Source of the DNA: Acrocarpospora phusangensis
Lineage (GTDB): Bacteria > Actinomycetota > Actinomycetes > Streptosporangiales > Streptosporangiaceae
Reading direction: 5' to 3'
DNA length: 64,000 nucleotides
NCBI RefSeq assembly: GCF_016862995.1
Contig: NZ_BOOA01000023.1
Span: forward strand, 47,263-111,262
The notes under the pieces were generated by a model that was not told the DNA's origin, did no database searches, and was given only the letters and a program-made list of their open reading frames with translations. The position numbers and the translations under genes were made by a program. This document shows, one piece after another, positions 43,043 to 52,098 of the stretch (positions are counted from its first letter, which is position 1; each line of letters opens with the position of its first letter).

Positions 43043-44371
43043 TCAGCGGGTGCGGCGGCGGCCTGTCAGCAGCGTGACCAGCGCCGCGACCAGGAAGGAG
43101 CCGAGCGCGGCGCTCATCCACGGCGCGGGAGTGAAACCGAGCCACTCCCGGACGGCCAGCCACGCCGACTCCCACCAGGCGACCGGCGGCAACGCGCCCA
43201 GCAGCCACCAGGCGCAGAAGCCCAGCGCCCACGGCACGACCATCGGCCACCGCGACGGCGCCCGCTCCGAGACGTCCCACCGGGCGGCCCCGCCGAGCAG
43301 GAAGTAGTCGACCACCAGCACGGCGAACATGGGCACGAACACCGCCCCGATGATCCCCAGGAACGCCGCGTACGTGTCCGCGTTCACGAAGATCGCCAGC
43401 AGGGTGACGAAGACCCCCACCGCTCCGGAGATGATCCGCCGGTCCACCCGGGGCATCAGGTTCTGCAGCGACATCGTCGTCGAGTACACGTTGACGAACG
43501 ACTGGTCGCTCTCCCGCAGCACCAGGATCCCGAAGAAAAGCGCCCCCAGCGTGGCCGTCACGAACGGGTCCCACACCTTCTCCGGGTCGTTGCCGACCAG
43601 CGCCATCGCCGCGATGCCGAGGATCAGGCAGGCCACCTGCGCGACCGTGTAGCCGCCCACGACCCCGCCGAACGCGGCCCGGCTCGACCGCGAGAACCGG
43701 GAGAAGTCCGCGGCCAGCGGCACCCACGACACCGACAGCGCGATCACGTAGTCCACCGAGGGCGCGAACGCCTCCCACGAGCCGCCGCCCAGCTCCGGCC
43801 CGCGCTGCCAGAACACGTACGCGAAGTAGACCATCGAGACGATCACCCCAACGGTGACATACCGCCGCAACAGCCGTACGGCTCCCAGCGGCCGGATCGT
43901 CAACGCCGTCGTGACCAGACCCCCGATGATCACCCACACCGGGTACGGCACGGTGACACCCATGGTGCCCGCGATGGCCTGCGCGCCCTGTGCGATCACC
44001 CAGAGCTCGAACGCCCCCCAGCCGAGCATCTGCACGATGTTCAGCACCGTGGGCAGGTACGAGAGCCTCGCCCCGAACAACCCTCGCAGCAGGACCATCG
44101 CGGGCGCCCCCGTCTGGGTGCCCGGAATCGCCGCCAGCCCCACCATCGCGGTCCCGATCAGGCTGCCGACCACGGCCGCGGTCAACGCCGCGGCGAAACT
44201 CAGCGGCCGGTCGCCCAGCGGATCGACCAGCGCCACCGCGCCCGAGAACCCCAGCAGGCTGACCCCGAGATTCGCCCACAGCGCCCCCTGGTCGAGCAGC
44301 CCCAGCGCCTTCGGCGGAGCCTCGTCCAGGGTGAGCGGAGCCTCGGCCGACTCCACGACGACACGCGTCAT
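43043..44371 (-). CDS. cytX: NCS1-family pyrimidine permease, likely CytX (HMP transporter)
   Basis: 442 residues from ATG 44371. Twelve membrane helices of the NCS1 nucleobase:cation symporter fold, with LDQGALWANLGVSLLGFSGA near the start and SVSWVPLAADFSRF in helix 6. On its own it could be a cytosine permease, but a canonical TPP riboswitch lies directly upstream, and NCS1 permeases under TPP control are the CytX group proposed to import hydroxymethylpyrimidine for thiamine salvage. The ribosome site GGGAG is the last conserved part of the riboswitch, so TPP binding would hide it. Only 22 bp separate the stop from the convergent surface-protein gene. Confidence 0.85.
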   Translation of the reverse strand: MTRVVVESAEAPLTLDEAPPKALGLLDQGALWANLGVSLLGFSGAVALVDPLGDRPLSFAAALTAAVVGSLIGTAMVGLAAIPGTQTGAPAMVLLRGLFGARLSYLPTVLNIVQMLGWGAFELWVIAQGAQAIAGTMGVTVPYPVWVIIGGLVTTALTIRPLGAVRLLRRYVTVGVIVSMVYFAYVFWQRGPELGGGSWEAFAPSVDYVIALSVSWVPLAADFSRFSRSSRAAFGGVVGGYTVAQVACLILGIAAMALVGNDPEKVWDPFVTATLGALFFGILVLRESDQSFVNVYSTTMSLQNLMPRVDRRIISGAVGVFVTLLAIFVNADTYAAFLGIIGAVFVPMFAVLVVDYFLLGGAARWDVSERAPSRWPMVVPWALGFCAWWLLGALPPVAWWESAWLAVREWLGFTPAPWMSAALGSFLVAALVTLLTGRRRTR

Positions 44372-44375
44372 CACA

Positions 44376-44466
44376 CACTCCCTACGCCGGCATTACCCGG
44401 ACAGGTTCATGCGGTCGGCAACGCTGGTTGCCCTCTCAGCCTGGTTACGCCCAAGCTCCCGCGGTC
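44376..44466 (-). promoter_or_regulatory. TPP riboswitch (THI element)
   Basis: On the minus strand the conserved THI core is complete: GGGAGC near the 5' side, CTGAGAGGG, ACCGCATGAACCTG, then GGGTAATGCCGGCGTAGGGAG. The final GGGAG is also the ribosome site of cytX. It should turn off translation when thiamine pyrophosphate is abundant. Confidence 0.95.
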
Positions 44467-44668
44467 TGAAATTGAGTACACGCCCGGGATCACCCCGGCG
44501 TGCGCCCCCATGATGCCCCATAACCGGACAAAGATCCACCCCGGGGTTGAGCGAACAGGCCGTGGCCGGGCCGCCGTCGAGGCGTTTGGCGGTTTGGCCT
44601 GGCCGGTGGCCACATCGATGCCGGGCGGGGCGCCTCGCTCACCCCGCCTGGGCAGAACGCCGCAGCGA

Positions 44669-47600
44669 TCATGGATTTCGCTGGTCCAGTCCGAAGAGTC
44701 TGGTCTCGTCCGGGGTCAGCGTGCGGGAGGTCTTCGCGGTGGCCAGCGCGAGCACCTCGGCCAGCGGGCCGCACACCACGCATTGCTGTACGCGTACGGT
44801 CCCGTCGTCGTGGCTCGTCAGCAGCTTCGTGCCGTCGGGGCTGAAGGAGACGGTCTCGACGGAGGCCTGGTAGCCGGTGAACACGACCGGGTATCCGCCG
44901 CCGGTGACGTCCCACACGCGCAGGGTGCCGTCGCTGCTGCTGGTGGCCACCCGCCGGCCGTCGGGGCTGAAGGCCAGATTCCAGACGACTCCCTGGTGTC
45001 CGCGCAGAATGACGGGATCGCCGGGCCGCCCCACCGGCCAGACACGCAGCGTTCCGTCGTGCCCGCCGCTGGCGAGCCATCGCCCGTCCCGGGAGAACCC
45101 GATGCTGGAGACCGGACCCTGATGGCCCCGCAACGCGGTTACCTGGCCGGGCCCGTCCACGGCCTGGAGGCGTACGACGCCGTCGGTTCCCGCGCTGGCC
45201 ACGTGGCGGCCGTCCGGGCTGATGTCCAGCTGACTCAGATTCGCCTGGTATCCCGGCAGGACGAGAGGGCGGGCGGAACCGTCGACGGACCACACGCGGA
45301 TGGTGCCGCCGGAGCCGGTGGCGGCCAGGCGGCGGCCGTCGAGGCTGAAGGCCAGGCTCCAGATCGCGCCGTCACCGGTGGCCAGGTCGCGGGACGTGCC
45401 GTCGGCGAGGTTCCACAATCGCAGGAGACCGCTGTCGTCGGCGCTGGCCAGGTGCCGGCCGTCGGAGCTGAATTCGACGTCCAGGATCTCGTCACGGTGC
45501 CCGCGCAGCACCTGATCCACTCGGCCGCCGACCCGCCATATCCGTACGGTGGCGTCGGCTCCGCCGCTGGCGATGCGTGAGCCGTCCTCGGTGAACGCGG
45601 CCGTCCACACCGCGCCGTCGTGTCCGCTCAGCACGGTGGGGTCGCCGGGGAGGGTGGCCGACCACAGGCGCAGCGTGTCGTCGGTGCCCACGCTGGCCAG
45701 CTGGCGGCCGTCGGGGCTGAAGGCGACCGACCAGGCTTCACCCCGGTGCCCGCGCAGGACGGTGGAGTTGGCCGCAGTGGCGGAGTCGATGATTCGGATG
45801 GTGCCGTCCTGGCCGCTGCTGGCGATCATCTGCCCGTCGGGCCGGAAGGCCAGCCCGAGCACGATGCCTTCGTGGACGTGGAGGACGACGGGGTCGCGCT
45901 TTCCGGTGGGGTCCCAGAGCCGGATACTGCCGTCCGCGCCGGTGCTGGCCAGGCGGTTGCCGTCGGGGCTGAAGACGAGGTGTCCCTGGGTGCCGGGTGC
46001 GTCGCGGAGCACCAGGGGCTTGTGCGGAGACGACAGGTCGCGGATCCGCAGGGTGCCGTCGCTGTGGCCGCTGGTGGCCAGGAGGCGGCCGTCGGGGCTG
46101 AAGGCGACGCCGTACGCGGGCCCGTCGTGGTCCGCGAGCAGGGTCGAGGAGCGTTCCGTGGCCAGGTCCCAGATCCGCGCTCCGTCGTCGGCGGTGCTGG
46201 CCAGGCGGCGGCCGTCGGGGCTGAAGGCCACGTTGAAGACGTAGCCGCGATGGCCGCGGAGGACGACGGGCGATCTGCCGCCGGTCAGGTCCCAGATCCG
46301 TACCGTGCTGTCGTTGCCGCCGCTGGCCACGCGCAGCCCGTCGGGGCTGAACACGGGGTTCCAGGACGGCTTGTCGTGCTTGCCCAGCGTGGTTGGGCCG
46401 GTCCAGGACTGGCCGGATCGCTGCCACATCCGGATCGTGCCGTCGTCGCCGCTGGTGACGAGCCTGCGCCCGTCCGGGCTGAAGGCCACGCCGAGACTCC
46501 GCCCCTGGCCCGCGGGGAGCGTGACCATGGCGCGCGAATCGACCACGGCCTGGCGCAGTACCGCCTCGGCCTCGGTGGTCCGCCGGATCCCCACCGCCCT
46601 GATGGCCAGCAGCAACGCCAGTTCGGGGTCCGCCTGCAGTTGCCCGCGCGCGCTGGCGGCGGCTTGGCGCGAGCGGGCCAGGTCACGTGCCTCGGCCGCC
46701 TGGACGGTCTGCACGACCGCCAGCGCGGCGAGCAGACTCATCACGACCAGCGCCGAACCCAACCCCGCGAGGGTCAGTTTCCGCCGCCGCCGTCCCTGCC
46801 GCTGTTCGCGGTCCCGCTTGTCCACGCTGGCGGCCAGAAAAGCGCGTTCGAGGGTGTTCAGCCCGTCCAGTTCCCGGTCCTGCCAGGCGGCCAGGGGCGA
46901 CCCCCGATACAGCAGCGCCTCGTCCTGTCCGTGGTCGTGCCAGTCGGCGACCGCCTGGGTCAGCCGGCGGTGCGCGTGCAGCTTCTCGCGATCTGCGGCC
47001 AGCCAGTCGCGCAGCGTGGGCCAGCCGTCGATGAGGGCCTCGTGCGCGATCTCGGCGGTGTCGTCGCCGAGCGTGATGAGCCGGGCGGCGGCCAGCCGGT
47101 GCAGCACCGGGACCGTGTGCCCGTCGGTGCCGAGTTCGGCCCGCCCGACACGTCGCCGGGTGTCCTCCGTGCCCTCGCCCAGGGCGGTCAGCCGCAGCAG
47201 GATCGCGCGGGCGGTCCGGCGCTGCTCCTCGTCCAAGCCCCCGTACACGCGATCGGCCGACTGGGCGAGCGCGCCGTCCAGGCCACCCGCCGCCTCGTAG
47301 GCGGCCATGGTCAGCTCCGTCCCGCGCCGCCGTCGCCAGGTCTCCCACAGTACGTGCGAGACGAACGGCAGCGCCCCCGGCCGGGTGCCCGCCTCGGTCA
47401 GGACCGTGGCCACCAGGGCGTCGTCCACCACGAGCCCGGCGCGGACGGCCGGTTGGGTGACGGCCTCGCGCAGCTCGTCGCTGTTCATGGGCCCCACCAG
47501 CACCTGCGCGTCCTGTAACGCCTCCGCGAGCAGGGGCTGGCGGGCGCACTGGGCGTAGAAGTCGGCCCGCAGCCCGAGCACGACCCGTAAGCCGTTCTCC

Positions 47601-48361
47601 GCGTCGTTCGCCGCCGTGACCAGCGCGGCGATGAACTGCTCACGTTCGCGCGCGTCCGCGCACAACGTGAACACCTCCTCGAACTGGTCCACGACCAGGA
47701 CCGCCTCCCCGTCGGGCGTCCCGGTGAGCCGGAGCCGGCGCATCGCCAGGCCGAGATTGCGCGGGTGGTCGCCGAAGTCGGTGACCAGCTGACCGGACGC
47801 CACCCTCAACTCGGCGCCGAGCCGGATCGCGCACTCCTGCAGCGGACGGGCGCCGGGCGTGATGAGGAGCGCGAGCCGGTCCTTCGCCGTGAGGGCGGGC
47901 AGCAGCCCCGCGCGCAGCAGGGACGACTTGCCCGACCCCGACGCGCCGACCACCACCACGAACCGCTTCCAGTCCAGCCGCTCGATCAGCACGGCGAGCA
48001 TGCGCTGCCGGCCGAAGAAACGGTCGGTGTCCTCCGGGCCGTAGACCGCCAGCCCGAGATAGGGCGGACGCCCGTCCCCGGCGACCGCCCGCGTGCCGAA
48101 CTCCTCCGCCGCGGCGGTCCAGCGCGCCTGCCAGTCCTGGACATTCCCGCCGCACGCCCGTACATAAGCCAGCGTCACCTGCAGCGACGGCAGCCTGCCG
48201 CCTCCCGCGGCCTCCGCCAGCGTGGTAGCCGAATAGTGCGCCCGCCGCGCCAGCTCCCGGTAACCGGGATTGCCCGCAGCGCGGCGCAGCTCACGCAGTT
48301 CGACGGCGAACCGCTGAGCCACCCCATCCGCTGGATCGATTTTCCGTTCCGGACGTGGCAT
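44669..48361 (-). CDS. HTH-STAND NTPase with membrane helix and 14 WD40 repeats
   Basis: 1230 residues from ATG 48361. Residues 1-95 are an XRE-like helix-turn-helix domain (FAVELRELRRAAGNPGYRELARRAHYS). The novel STAND domain (about 100-540) has DRFFGRQ, Walker A GASGSGKSS (139-147) and Walker B AVLVVDQFEE (about 219-228). A membrane helix (LTLAGLGSALVVMSLLAALA) precedes a helical linker (ARQAAASARGQLQADPELAL) and then 14 WD40 repeats built on (V/L)AFSPDGRRLA, DGT(I/L)R(V/I)W, enough for two seven-bladed propellers. This is a signalling scaffold common in filamentous actinomycetes; the DNA-binding N-terminus would lie in the cytosol and the propellers presumably outside. Target unknown. Confidence 0.9.
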   Translation of the reverse strand: MPRPERKIDPADGVAQRFAVELRELRRAAGNPGYRELARRAHYSATTLAEAAGGGRLPSLQVTLAYVRACGGNVQDWQARWTAAAEEFGTRAVAGDGRPPYLGLAVYGPEDTDRFFGRQRMLAVLIERLDWKRFVVVVGASGSGKSSLLRAGLLPALTAKDRLALLITPGARPLQECAIRLGAELRVASGQLVTDFGDHPRNLGLAMRRLRLTGTPDGEAVLVVDQFEEVFTLCADAREREQFIAALVTAANDAENGLRVVLGLRADFYAQCARQPLLAEALQDAQVLVGPMNSDELREAVTQPAVRAGLVVDDALVATVLTEAGTRPGALPFVSHVLWETWRRRRGTELTMAAYEAAGGLDGALAQSADRVYGGLDEEQRRTARAILLRLTALGEGTEDTRRRVGRAELGTDGHTVPVLHRLAAARLITLGDDTAEIAHEALIDGWPTLRDWLAADREKLHAHRRLTQAVADWHDHGQDEALLYRGSPLAAWQDRELDGLNTLERAFLAASVDKRDREQRQGRRRRKLTLAGLGSALVVMSLLAALAVVQTVQAAEARDLARSRQAAASARGQLQADPELALLLAIRAVGIRRTTEAEAVLRQAVVDSRAMVTLPAGQGRSLGVAFSPDGRRLVTSGDDGTIRMWQRSGQSWTGPTTLGKHDKPSWNPVFSPDGLRVASGGNDSTVRIWDLTGGRSPVVLRGHRGYVFNVAFSPDGRRLASTADDGARIWDLATERSSTLLADHDGPAYGVAFSPDGRLLATSGHSDGTLRIRDLSSPHKPLVLRDAPGTQGHLVFSPDGNRLASTGADGSIRLWDPTGKRDPVVLHVHEGIVLGLAFRPDGQMIASSGQDGTIRIIDSATAANSTVLRGHRGEAWSVAFSPDGRQLASVGTDDTLRLWSATLPGDPTVLSGHDGAVWTAAFTEDGSRIASGGADATVRIWRVGGRVDQVLRGHRDEILDVEFSSDGRHLASADDSGLLRLWNLADGTSRDLATGDGAIWSLAFSLDGRRLAATGSGGTIRVWSVDGSARPLVLPGYQANLSQLDISPDGRHVASAGTDGVVRLQAVDGPGQVTALRGHQGPVSSIGFSRDGRWLASGGHDGTLRVWPVGRPGDPVILRGHQGVVWNLAFSPDGRRVATSSSDGTLRVWDVTGGGYPVVFTGYQASVETVSFSPDGTKLLTSHDDGTVRVQQCVVCGPLAEVLALATAKTSRTLTPDETRLFGLDQRNP

Positions 48362-48592
48362 CCCCCATCACCCCGTAGACGAAATCAGCCGACATTCTTC
48401 GGCGCCCCCATGCGCGTCTGTTTTTCTACGCCATAGACCGCGTGCCCCTTTGTCAAGTTGTTCTGCGTTGTTCACCACCGGCCACCGCGATACCGAACAA
48501 CTCCGCCCGACCTGTCCTGTCCTCTCGATCGCGGGCTCCGGCACGTACTGAGGTCGTGCAACGGATGGAGGGCTGGCATGCTCTAGGAGGGC

Positions 48593-49078
48593 ATGCGGGA
48601 TGAGGACCAGTTCGAGAAGTTCGTGGCCGGACGCGCTGACGCGCTGCTGCGCTTCGGGTACGTGCTGTCCGGTGACCCGCACGATGCCGCCGACCTCGTG
48701 CAGGAGGCGCTGGCCCGATTACGTGGGTCATGGGCGCGGGTCCAGCGCAAGGACGATCCGGAGAGTTACGTCCGGACCACGATGACGCGCCTGCATGTGC
48801 GTGCCTGGCGGATGCGTACCCGGGAACGGCCGACGGCCGAGCCTCCTGATCACGGCGGGCCGGACGTCTATGACGAGACCTCCGATCTGAGTGACGCGCT
48901 GGCCCGGCTGCCGCGCCGCCAGCGCGCGGTGATCGTGCTGCGCTACTACACCGGCCTGCCGGACGAGGAGATCGCCGCCACGCTGGGCGTCTCGCAGGGC
49001 ACCGTGCGCAGCCAGGCGTTCCGCGGGTTGGCGCGGCTGCGGGGGGAACTGCAGGCCGACGGGGTCAGGAGACGTTGA
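48593..49078 (+). CDS. SigE-family ECF RNA polymerase sigma factor
   Basis: 161 residues from ATG 48593 behind AGGAGG. Region 2: FEKFVAGRADALLRFGYVLSGDPHDAADLVQEALARL. Region 4: LARLPRRQRAVIVLRYYTGLPDEEIAATLGVSQGTVRSQAFRGLARLR. These are the signature of the actinobacterial SigE family (TIGR02983). It lacks the C-terminal SnoaL-like extension of ECF41. Its stop overlaps the start of the membrane protein that follows (TGATG), the usual place for an anti-sigma factor. Confidence 0.93.
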   Translation: MRDEDQFEKFVAGRADALLRFGYVLSGDPHDAADLVQEALARLRGSWARVQRKDDPESYVRTTMTRLHVRAWRMRTRERPTAEPPDHGGPDVYDETSDLSDALARLPRRQRAVIVLRYYTGLPDEEIAATLGVSQGTVRSQAFRGLARLRGELQADGVRRR

Positions 49079-50208
49079 TGCGCGACGAATTCGAGCGGAA
49101 CCTGGAGTCGGGCCTGCGGCTCATCGCCGAGCGTGCCCCGGTGGCCCCTCCCGACCTGACGACCCGGATCCGGGCCCGGCGTACCCGGGCGTGGTGGTGG
49201 CGTCTGCTCGCCGCCGCCCTCACGACGGGGGCCGTCGCCGGGACCGGCTCGATCGTCACGGCGGGCGGCTCCGTCGAACGTGACGTGCCGCCCCCGGCGA
49301 CGTACCGTCCCATCGAGCAGGTTCACCCGGACGCGCTGCACGAGATTCCCGCCACGATGCCGGACGGCCGGCCGTACTACGTGGTGGGGATGATCGACCG
49401 GGGGCACGCGCTGCTGCAGTCGTTCCCCGACAAACGCGCCCACCAGCCCGACGGGCTGTGGTCGCTCGACGTGGCGACGGGCCTGCCGACCCGGCTGGTG
49501 AAGGTGAGCGTGCCCAAGGGCACCGTCGTGAACTCCTGGACCGCCGTGATCGGTGGAGGGCGCCTGGCCTGGTGGACGGCCCGCCGGGTCAAGGGGAAGA
49601 TGACCACCACCTTCTTCACGGCCCCCGTCACCGGAGGGGAACAGCGCGCCATCGCCGAGGCCCCCGGCTACCCACTGGACCTGGTGATCGACGACGGGCG
49701 TCTGATCTGGACCCGGTCGGGCACCGGCGGCGCGTACGAGATGCCGCTCACCGGTGGCACGCCAAGGCCGATCGAGAACACGGAAGGGCTGCACATGCTG
49801 CACTGGCCGTGGCTCGGCCGGCCCGCGTTCCGCCCCAACGGCCCGTCGATCGTCGAGTTCGCCGAGATCGTCAACGTGCTGACCGGCGAACGGCGTACCG
49901 CGCCGGCGTGGGAGCCGGCCACCTCCTGCTCCATCACCTGGTGCGTCCGCGGCGATCATGTCGGGCACCGGGACGGCACCGCGACGCGTGTCTCGCCGAA
50001 CTGGGCGATCCGCCCGCCGGCCCTGGACCGCTTCCTGCTGCTCACGACCCCCTGGTCGAACCGTTTTCACCTGCTGGAGGACCTGACCACGGGCGTGATC
50101 ACCGAACTGAACCCCGATGACAACCCCTCGATCCACCTCCGCGCGACCACGCTGACCTACCGCAGGGGCGACCACATGGTGCTCGTCGACCTCACGGCGA
50201 TCGACTGA
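49078..50208 (+). CDS. Single-span membrane protein, probable cognate anti-sigma or sensor partner
   Basis: 376 residues. A short cytosolic N-terminus (RDEFERNLESGLRLIAERAP) precedes one membrane helix (WWRLLAAALTTGAVAGTGSIV), and a 310-residue outer domain made of repeated beta segments follows (SLDVATGLPTRLVK, LIWTRSGTGGAYEMPLTGG, VSPNWAIRPPA), which reads like an irregular beta-propeller. It has two outer cysteines (TSCSITWCV). There is no HATPase or zinc anti-sigma motif, so anti-sigma action is inferred only from the overlap with the sigma gene and the topology. Confidence 0.75.
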   Translation: MRDEFERNLESGLRLIAERAPVAPPDLTTRIRARRTRAWWWRLLAAALTTGAVAGTGSIVTAGGSVERDVPPPATYRPIEQVHPDALHEIPATMPDGRPYYVVGMIDRGHALLQSFPDKRAHQPDGLWSLDVATGLPTRLVKVSVPKGTVVNSWTAVIGGGRLAWWTARRVKGKMTTTFFTAPVTGGEQRAIAEAPGYPLDLVIDDGRLIWTRSGTGGAYEMPLTGGTPRPIENTEGLHMLHWPWLGRPAFRPNGPSIVEFAEIVNVLTGERRTAPAWEPATSCSITWCVRGDHVGHRDGTATRVSPNWAIRPPALDRFLLLTTPWSNRFHLLEDLTTGVITELNPDDNPSIHLRATTLTYRRGDHMVLVDLTAID

Positions 50209-50225
50209 CCGCGAGTGCCCGGCGG

Positions 50226-50480
50226 TCAGTCGGCGTCCGCTTCGGCGTCGGTGGGCGGTGGGCGAGTGCGGCGGCGGTGGCTGGTGTCGCAGAACGGGTA
50301 GCTGCGGCTGCGGCGGCAGGCGCACAGGGCGACCAGGAACCGGTCGGATCTGGCGGTCGAGCCGTCGTCGAGGGTGATCTCGACCGGTCCTTCGACCAGG
50401 ACCGGACCGCCGGGCACGATCGTGACCCGGCGAGCCTCAGACGGCCTGCCGTCTCGTGGCGGTGTCGGATTTGTCGGCAC
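50226..50480 (-). CDS. CDGSH-type iron-sulfur protein
   Basis: 84 residues from GTG 50480. The [2Fe-2S] ligands are all present: C53, C55, C64 and H68 in LCACRRSRSYPFCDTSH, the CDGSH/mitoNEET motif. The N-terminal half forms the beta-cap (VLVEGPVEITLDDGST). Such proteins carry a labile, redox-active cluster. It overlaps the end of the methyltransferase gene by 44 bp and is the last gene of the four-gene operon. Confidence 0.93.
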   Translation of the reverse strand: MPTNPTPPRDGRPSEARRVTIVPGGPVLVEGPVEITLDDGSTARSDRFLVALCACRRSRSYPFCDTSHRRRTRPPPTDAEADAD

Positions 50481-51117
50481 GGATGACCACCAGTTCCTCG
50501 TCGTCGTGTCCGGGGCCCAGGAGGCCCTGGAGTTGAAGGGTTCGCCTTCGGGCGCGCATGACCGGTCCGAAGTGCTCGCGCCGCCGGGCGACCACGAACG
50601 CGGTGAGTCCCGCCTCGCGCAGCCGGCGCAGTGAGGCGTCGACGCCGTTGAGAGCCGAATGCACCATCAGCAGCGACCCGCCGTCGGCCAGGTGCGCGGG
50701 CGCGAGGGAGCAGACCCGGTCGAGGATGCCGCGCCCGTCCAGCCCCGCGTCCCAGGCCCGGGCCCTGCTGTGGGCGGACGGCGCGGCGGCGTTGCCCGGC
50801 ACGTACGGCGGGTTGGCCACGATGAGGTCGAACACCTGCCCGTTCAGCGGGGTGAACAGGTCGCCGTGGACCACCCGTACGCCGAGCCCTCGGATCAGGG
50901 TGTTGAACCGGGCGGCCAGCACCGCGCGCATTGACCGGTCGACGGCGGTCACGCGTACACCGGCCCGCTGGGCAGCGACCACGGCCATCGCGCCGGTGCC
51001 CGTACCCACGTCGAGCACCTCGGCCCCCGGCCGGAGCTCGATCAGCCCGAACACGGCCGCCAGCAGCGCCGTGTCGCCCTGCGGCCGGTACACCCCCGGC
51101 GGTCTCAGCAGGAACAT
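50437..51117 (-). CDS. HemK2/MTQ2-like class I methyltransferase
   Basis: 226 residues from ATG 51117. SAM-binding motif VLDVGTGTGAMAV (35-47) and the catalytic NPPY motif (102-105), which marks enzymes methylating an amide or amino nitrogen such as glutamine in release factors or an N-atom of small substrates. It lacks the long N-terminal domain of PrmC, so it resembles the HemK2 group. In this operon its target could be a peptide or an amino-acid-derived metabolite. Confidence 0.85.
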   Translation of the reverse strand: MFLLRPPGVYRPQGDTALLAAVFGLIELRPGAEVLDVGTGTGAMAVVAAQRAGVRVTAVDRSMRAVLAARFNTLIRGLGVRVVHGDLFTPLNGQVFDLIVANPPYVPGNAAAPSAHSRARAWDAGLDGRGILDRVCSLAPAHLADGGSLLMVHSALNGVDASLRRLREAGLTAFVVARRREHFGPVMRARRRTLQLQGLLGPGHDDEELVVIRADKSDTATRRQAV

Positions 51118-51126
51118 CCCGCCCCC

Positions 51127-52098
51127 CTATCGCGAATCGGACATCGGCACCAGCAGTGAACTGCGGCCGGAACGCCAGCGGCCGAGCACGAGGTCGGCGA
51201 AGCGTCCTTCCAGCCAATCCGTCGCCTGCACGCCGAGGACGACGTCGGCCGCCAGGCCGGGCTCCCGCCGCAGCAGATCGCCGATGACATCCCGCCGGAG
51301 CACCTGCTCGTGTACGGCATCCGCCTCCACGTGCTCGGTGTAGAACAGCGGATCGACGCCGAGCCGGGTCAGTCCCTGGGCCATCCGCCTGGCGCTGGGC
51401 GCGGTGGTGATCTCGGCCGCGGCGAAATGCCCGACCAGGGCTCCGCGCAGACGGCGATGCAGGCCGAACAGCGACATCATGTTCACGACCGCGAGCATCT
51501 CGGCGGGTGCCACCTCCAGGTAGGCGCCGTAGGAGGTGTCGAGCGCGAGTTCGTCCATCAGGTCGGCGAAGAGCTGGGAGTGCATGCGTTCGGCCCGGCC
51601 GCCGCCGAATTCGTCGAACTCCACGGCCACCAGCGCGGCCTTGGCCCTGCCCTGCAGCCGGGGGATGACCCAGGCGTGCGGCTCCGCCTCCTTGAGGTGG
51701 TAGATCGACCGGTGCACGACGTACTCGCGCAGTTGCCACAGTTCGCCGTCGTCACGGAGATGGTGGGAGATTCCCACCGCTTCGATCGGCTCGGCGAGGA
51801 GTTCCTCGAGCACGCCGGTCACGTCGTCGCCGCCGGGCACGCCGCCCCGCAGCGCCGCCAGGAACAGCCGTTCCAGGTCGCGCCGGGTCCGCAGCAGCCC
51901 GGGATCCCATTCCCATTCGTCGCTGACGCCGTCGAATCCGCGATAGTGCAGCTCGTAGCAGAGGTACAGGGCGAGTTGCAGGTCCTCGCCGAGGGGATCT
52001 GCCCCGGCCACCTGCGGCGGCGGCGGTCCGGACGTCAGCGCCGAGATCACCCCGGCCGACAGCGGTCCGCGCGCCGGCGGCAGTTTCGGTCCGTTCAT
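51127..52098 (-). CDS. Haem-oxygenase-like diiron protein (HDO family)
   Basis: 323 residues from ATG 52098. Matches the iron-containing redox enzyme family (PF14518): an all-helical core with candidate metal ligands in VEFDEFGGGRAERMHSQLF, DTSYGAYLE and YTEHVEADAVHE. Family members with known chemistry use a diiron centre to cleave C-C or oxidise C-N bonds of amino acids in natural-product pathways. The four-gene operon with an amide-bond-forming ligase, a methyltransferase and a CDGSH protein suggests a small-molecule pathway. The start overlaps the ligase stop by 4 bp (ATGA). Confidence 0.85.
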   Translation of the reverse strand: MNGPKLPPARGPLSAGVISALTSGPPPPQVAGADPLGEDLQLALYLCYELHYRGFDGVSDEWEWDPGLLRTRRDLERLFLAALRGGVPGGDDVTGVLEELLAEPIEAVGISHHLRDDGELWQLREYVVHRSIYHLKEAEPHAWVIPRLQGRAKAALVAVEFDEFGGGRAERMHSQLFADLMDELALDTSYGAYLEVAPAEMLAVVNMMSLFGLHRRLRGALVGHFAAAEITTAPSARRMAQGLTRLGVDPLFYTEHVEADAVHEQVLRRDVIGDLLRREPGLAADVVLGVQATDWLEGRFADLVLGRWRSGRSSLLVPMSDSR

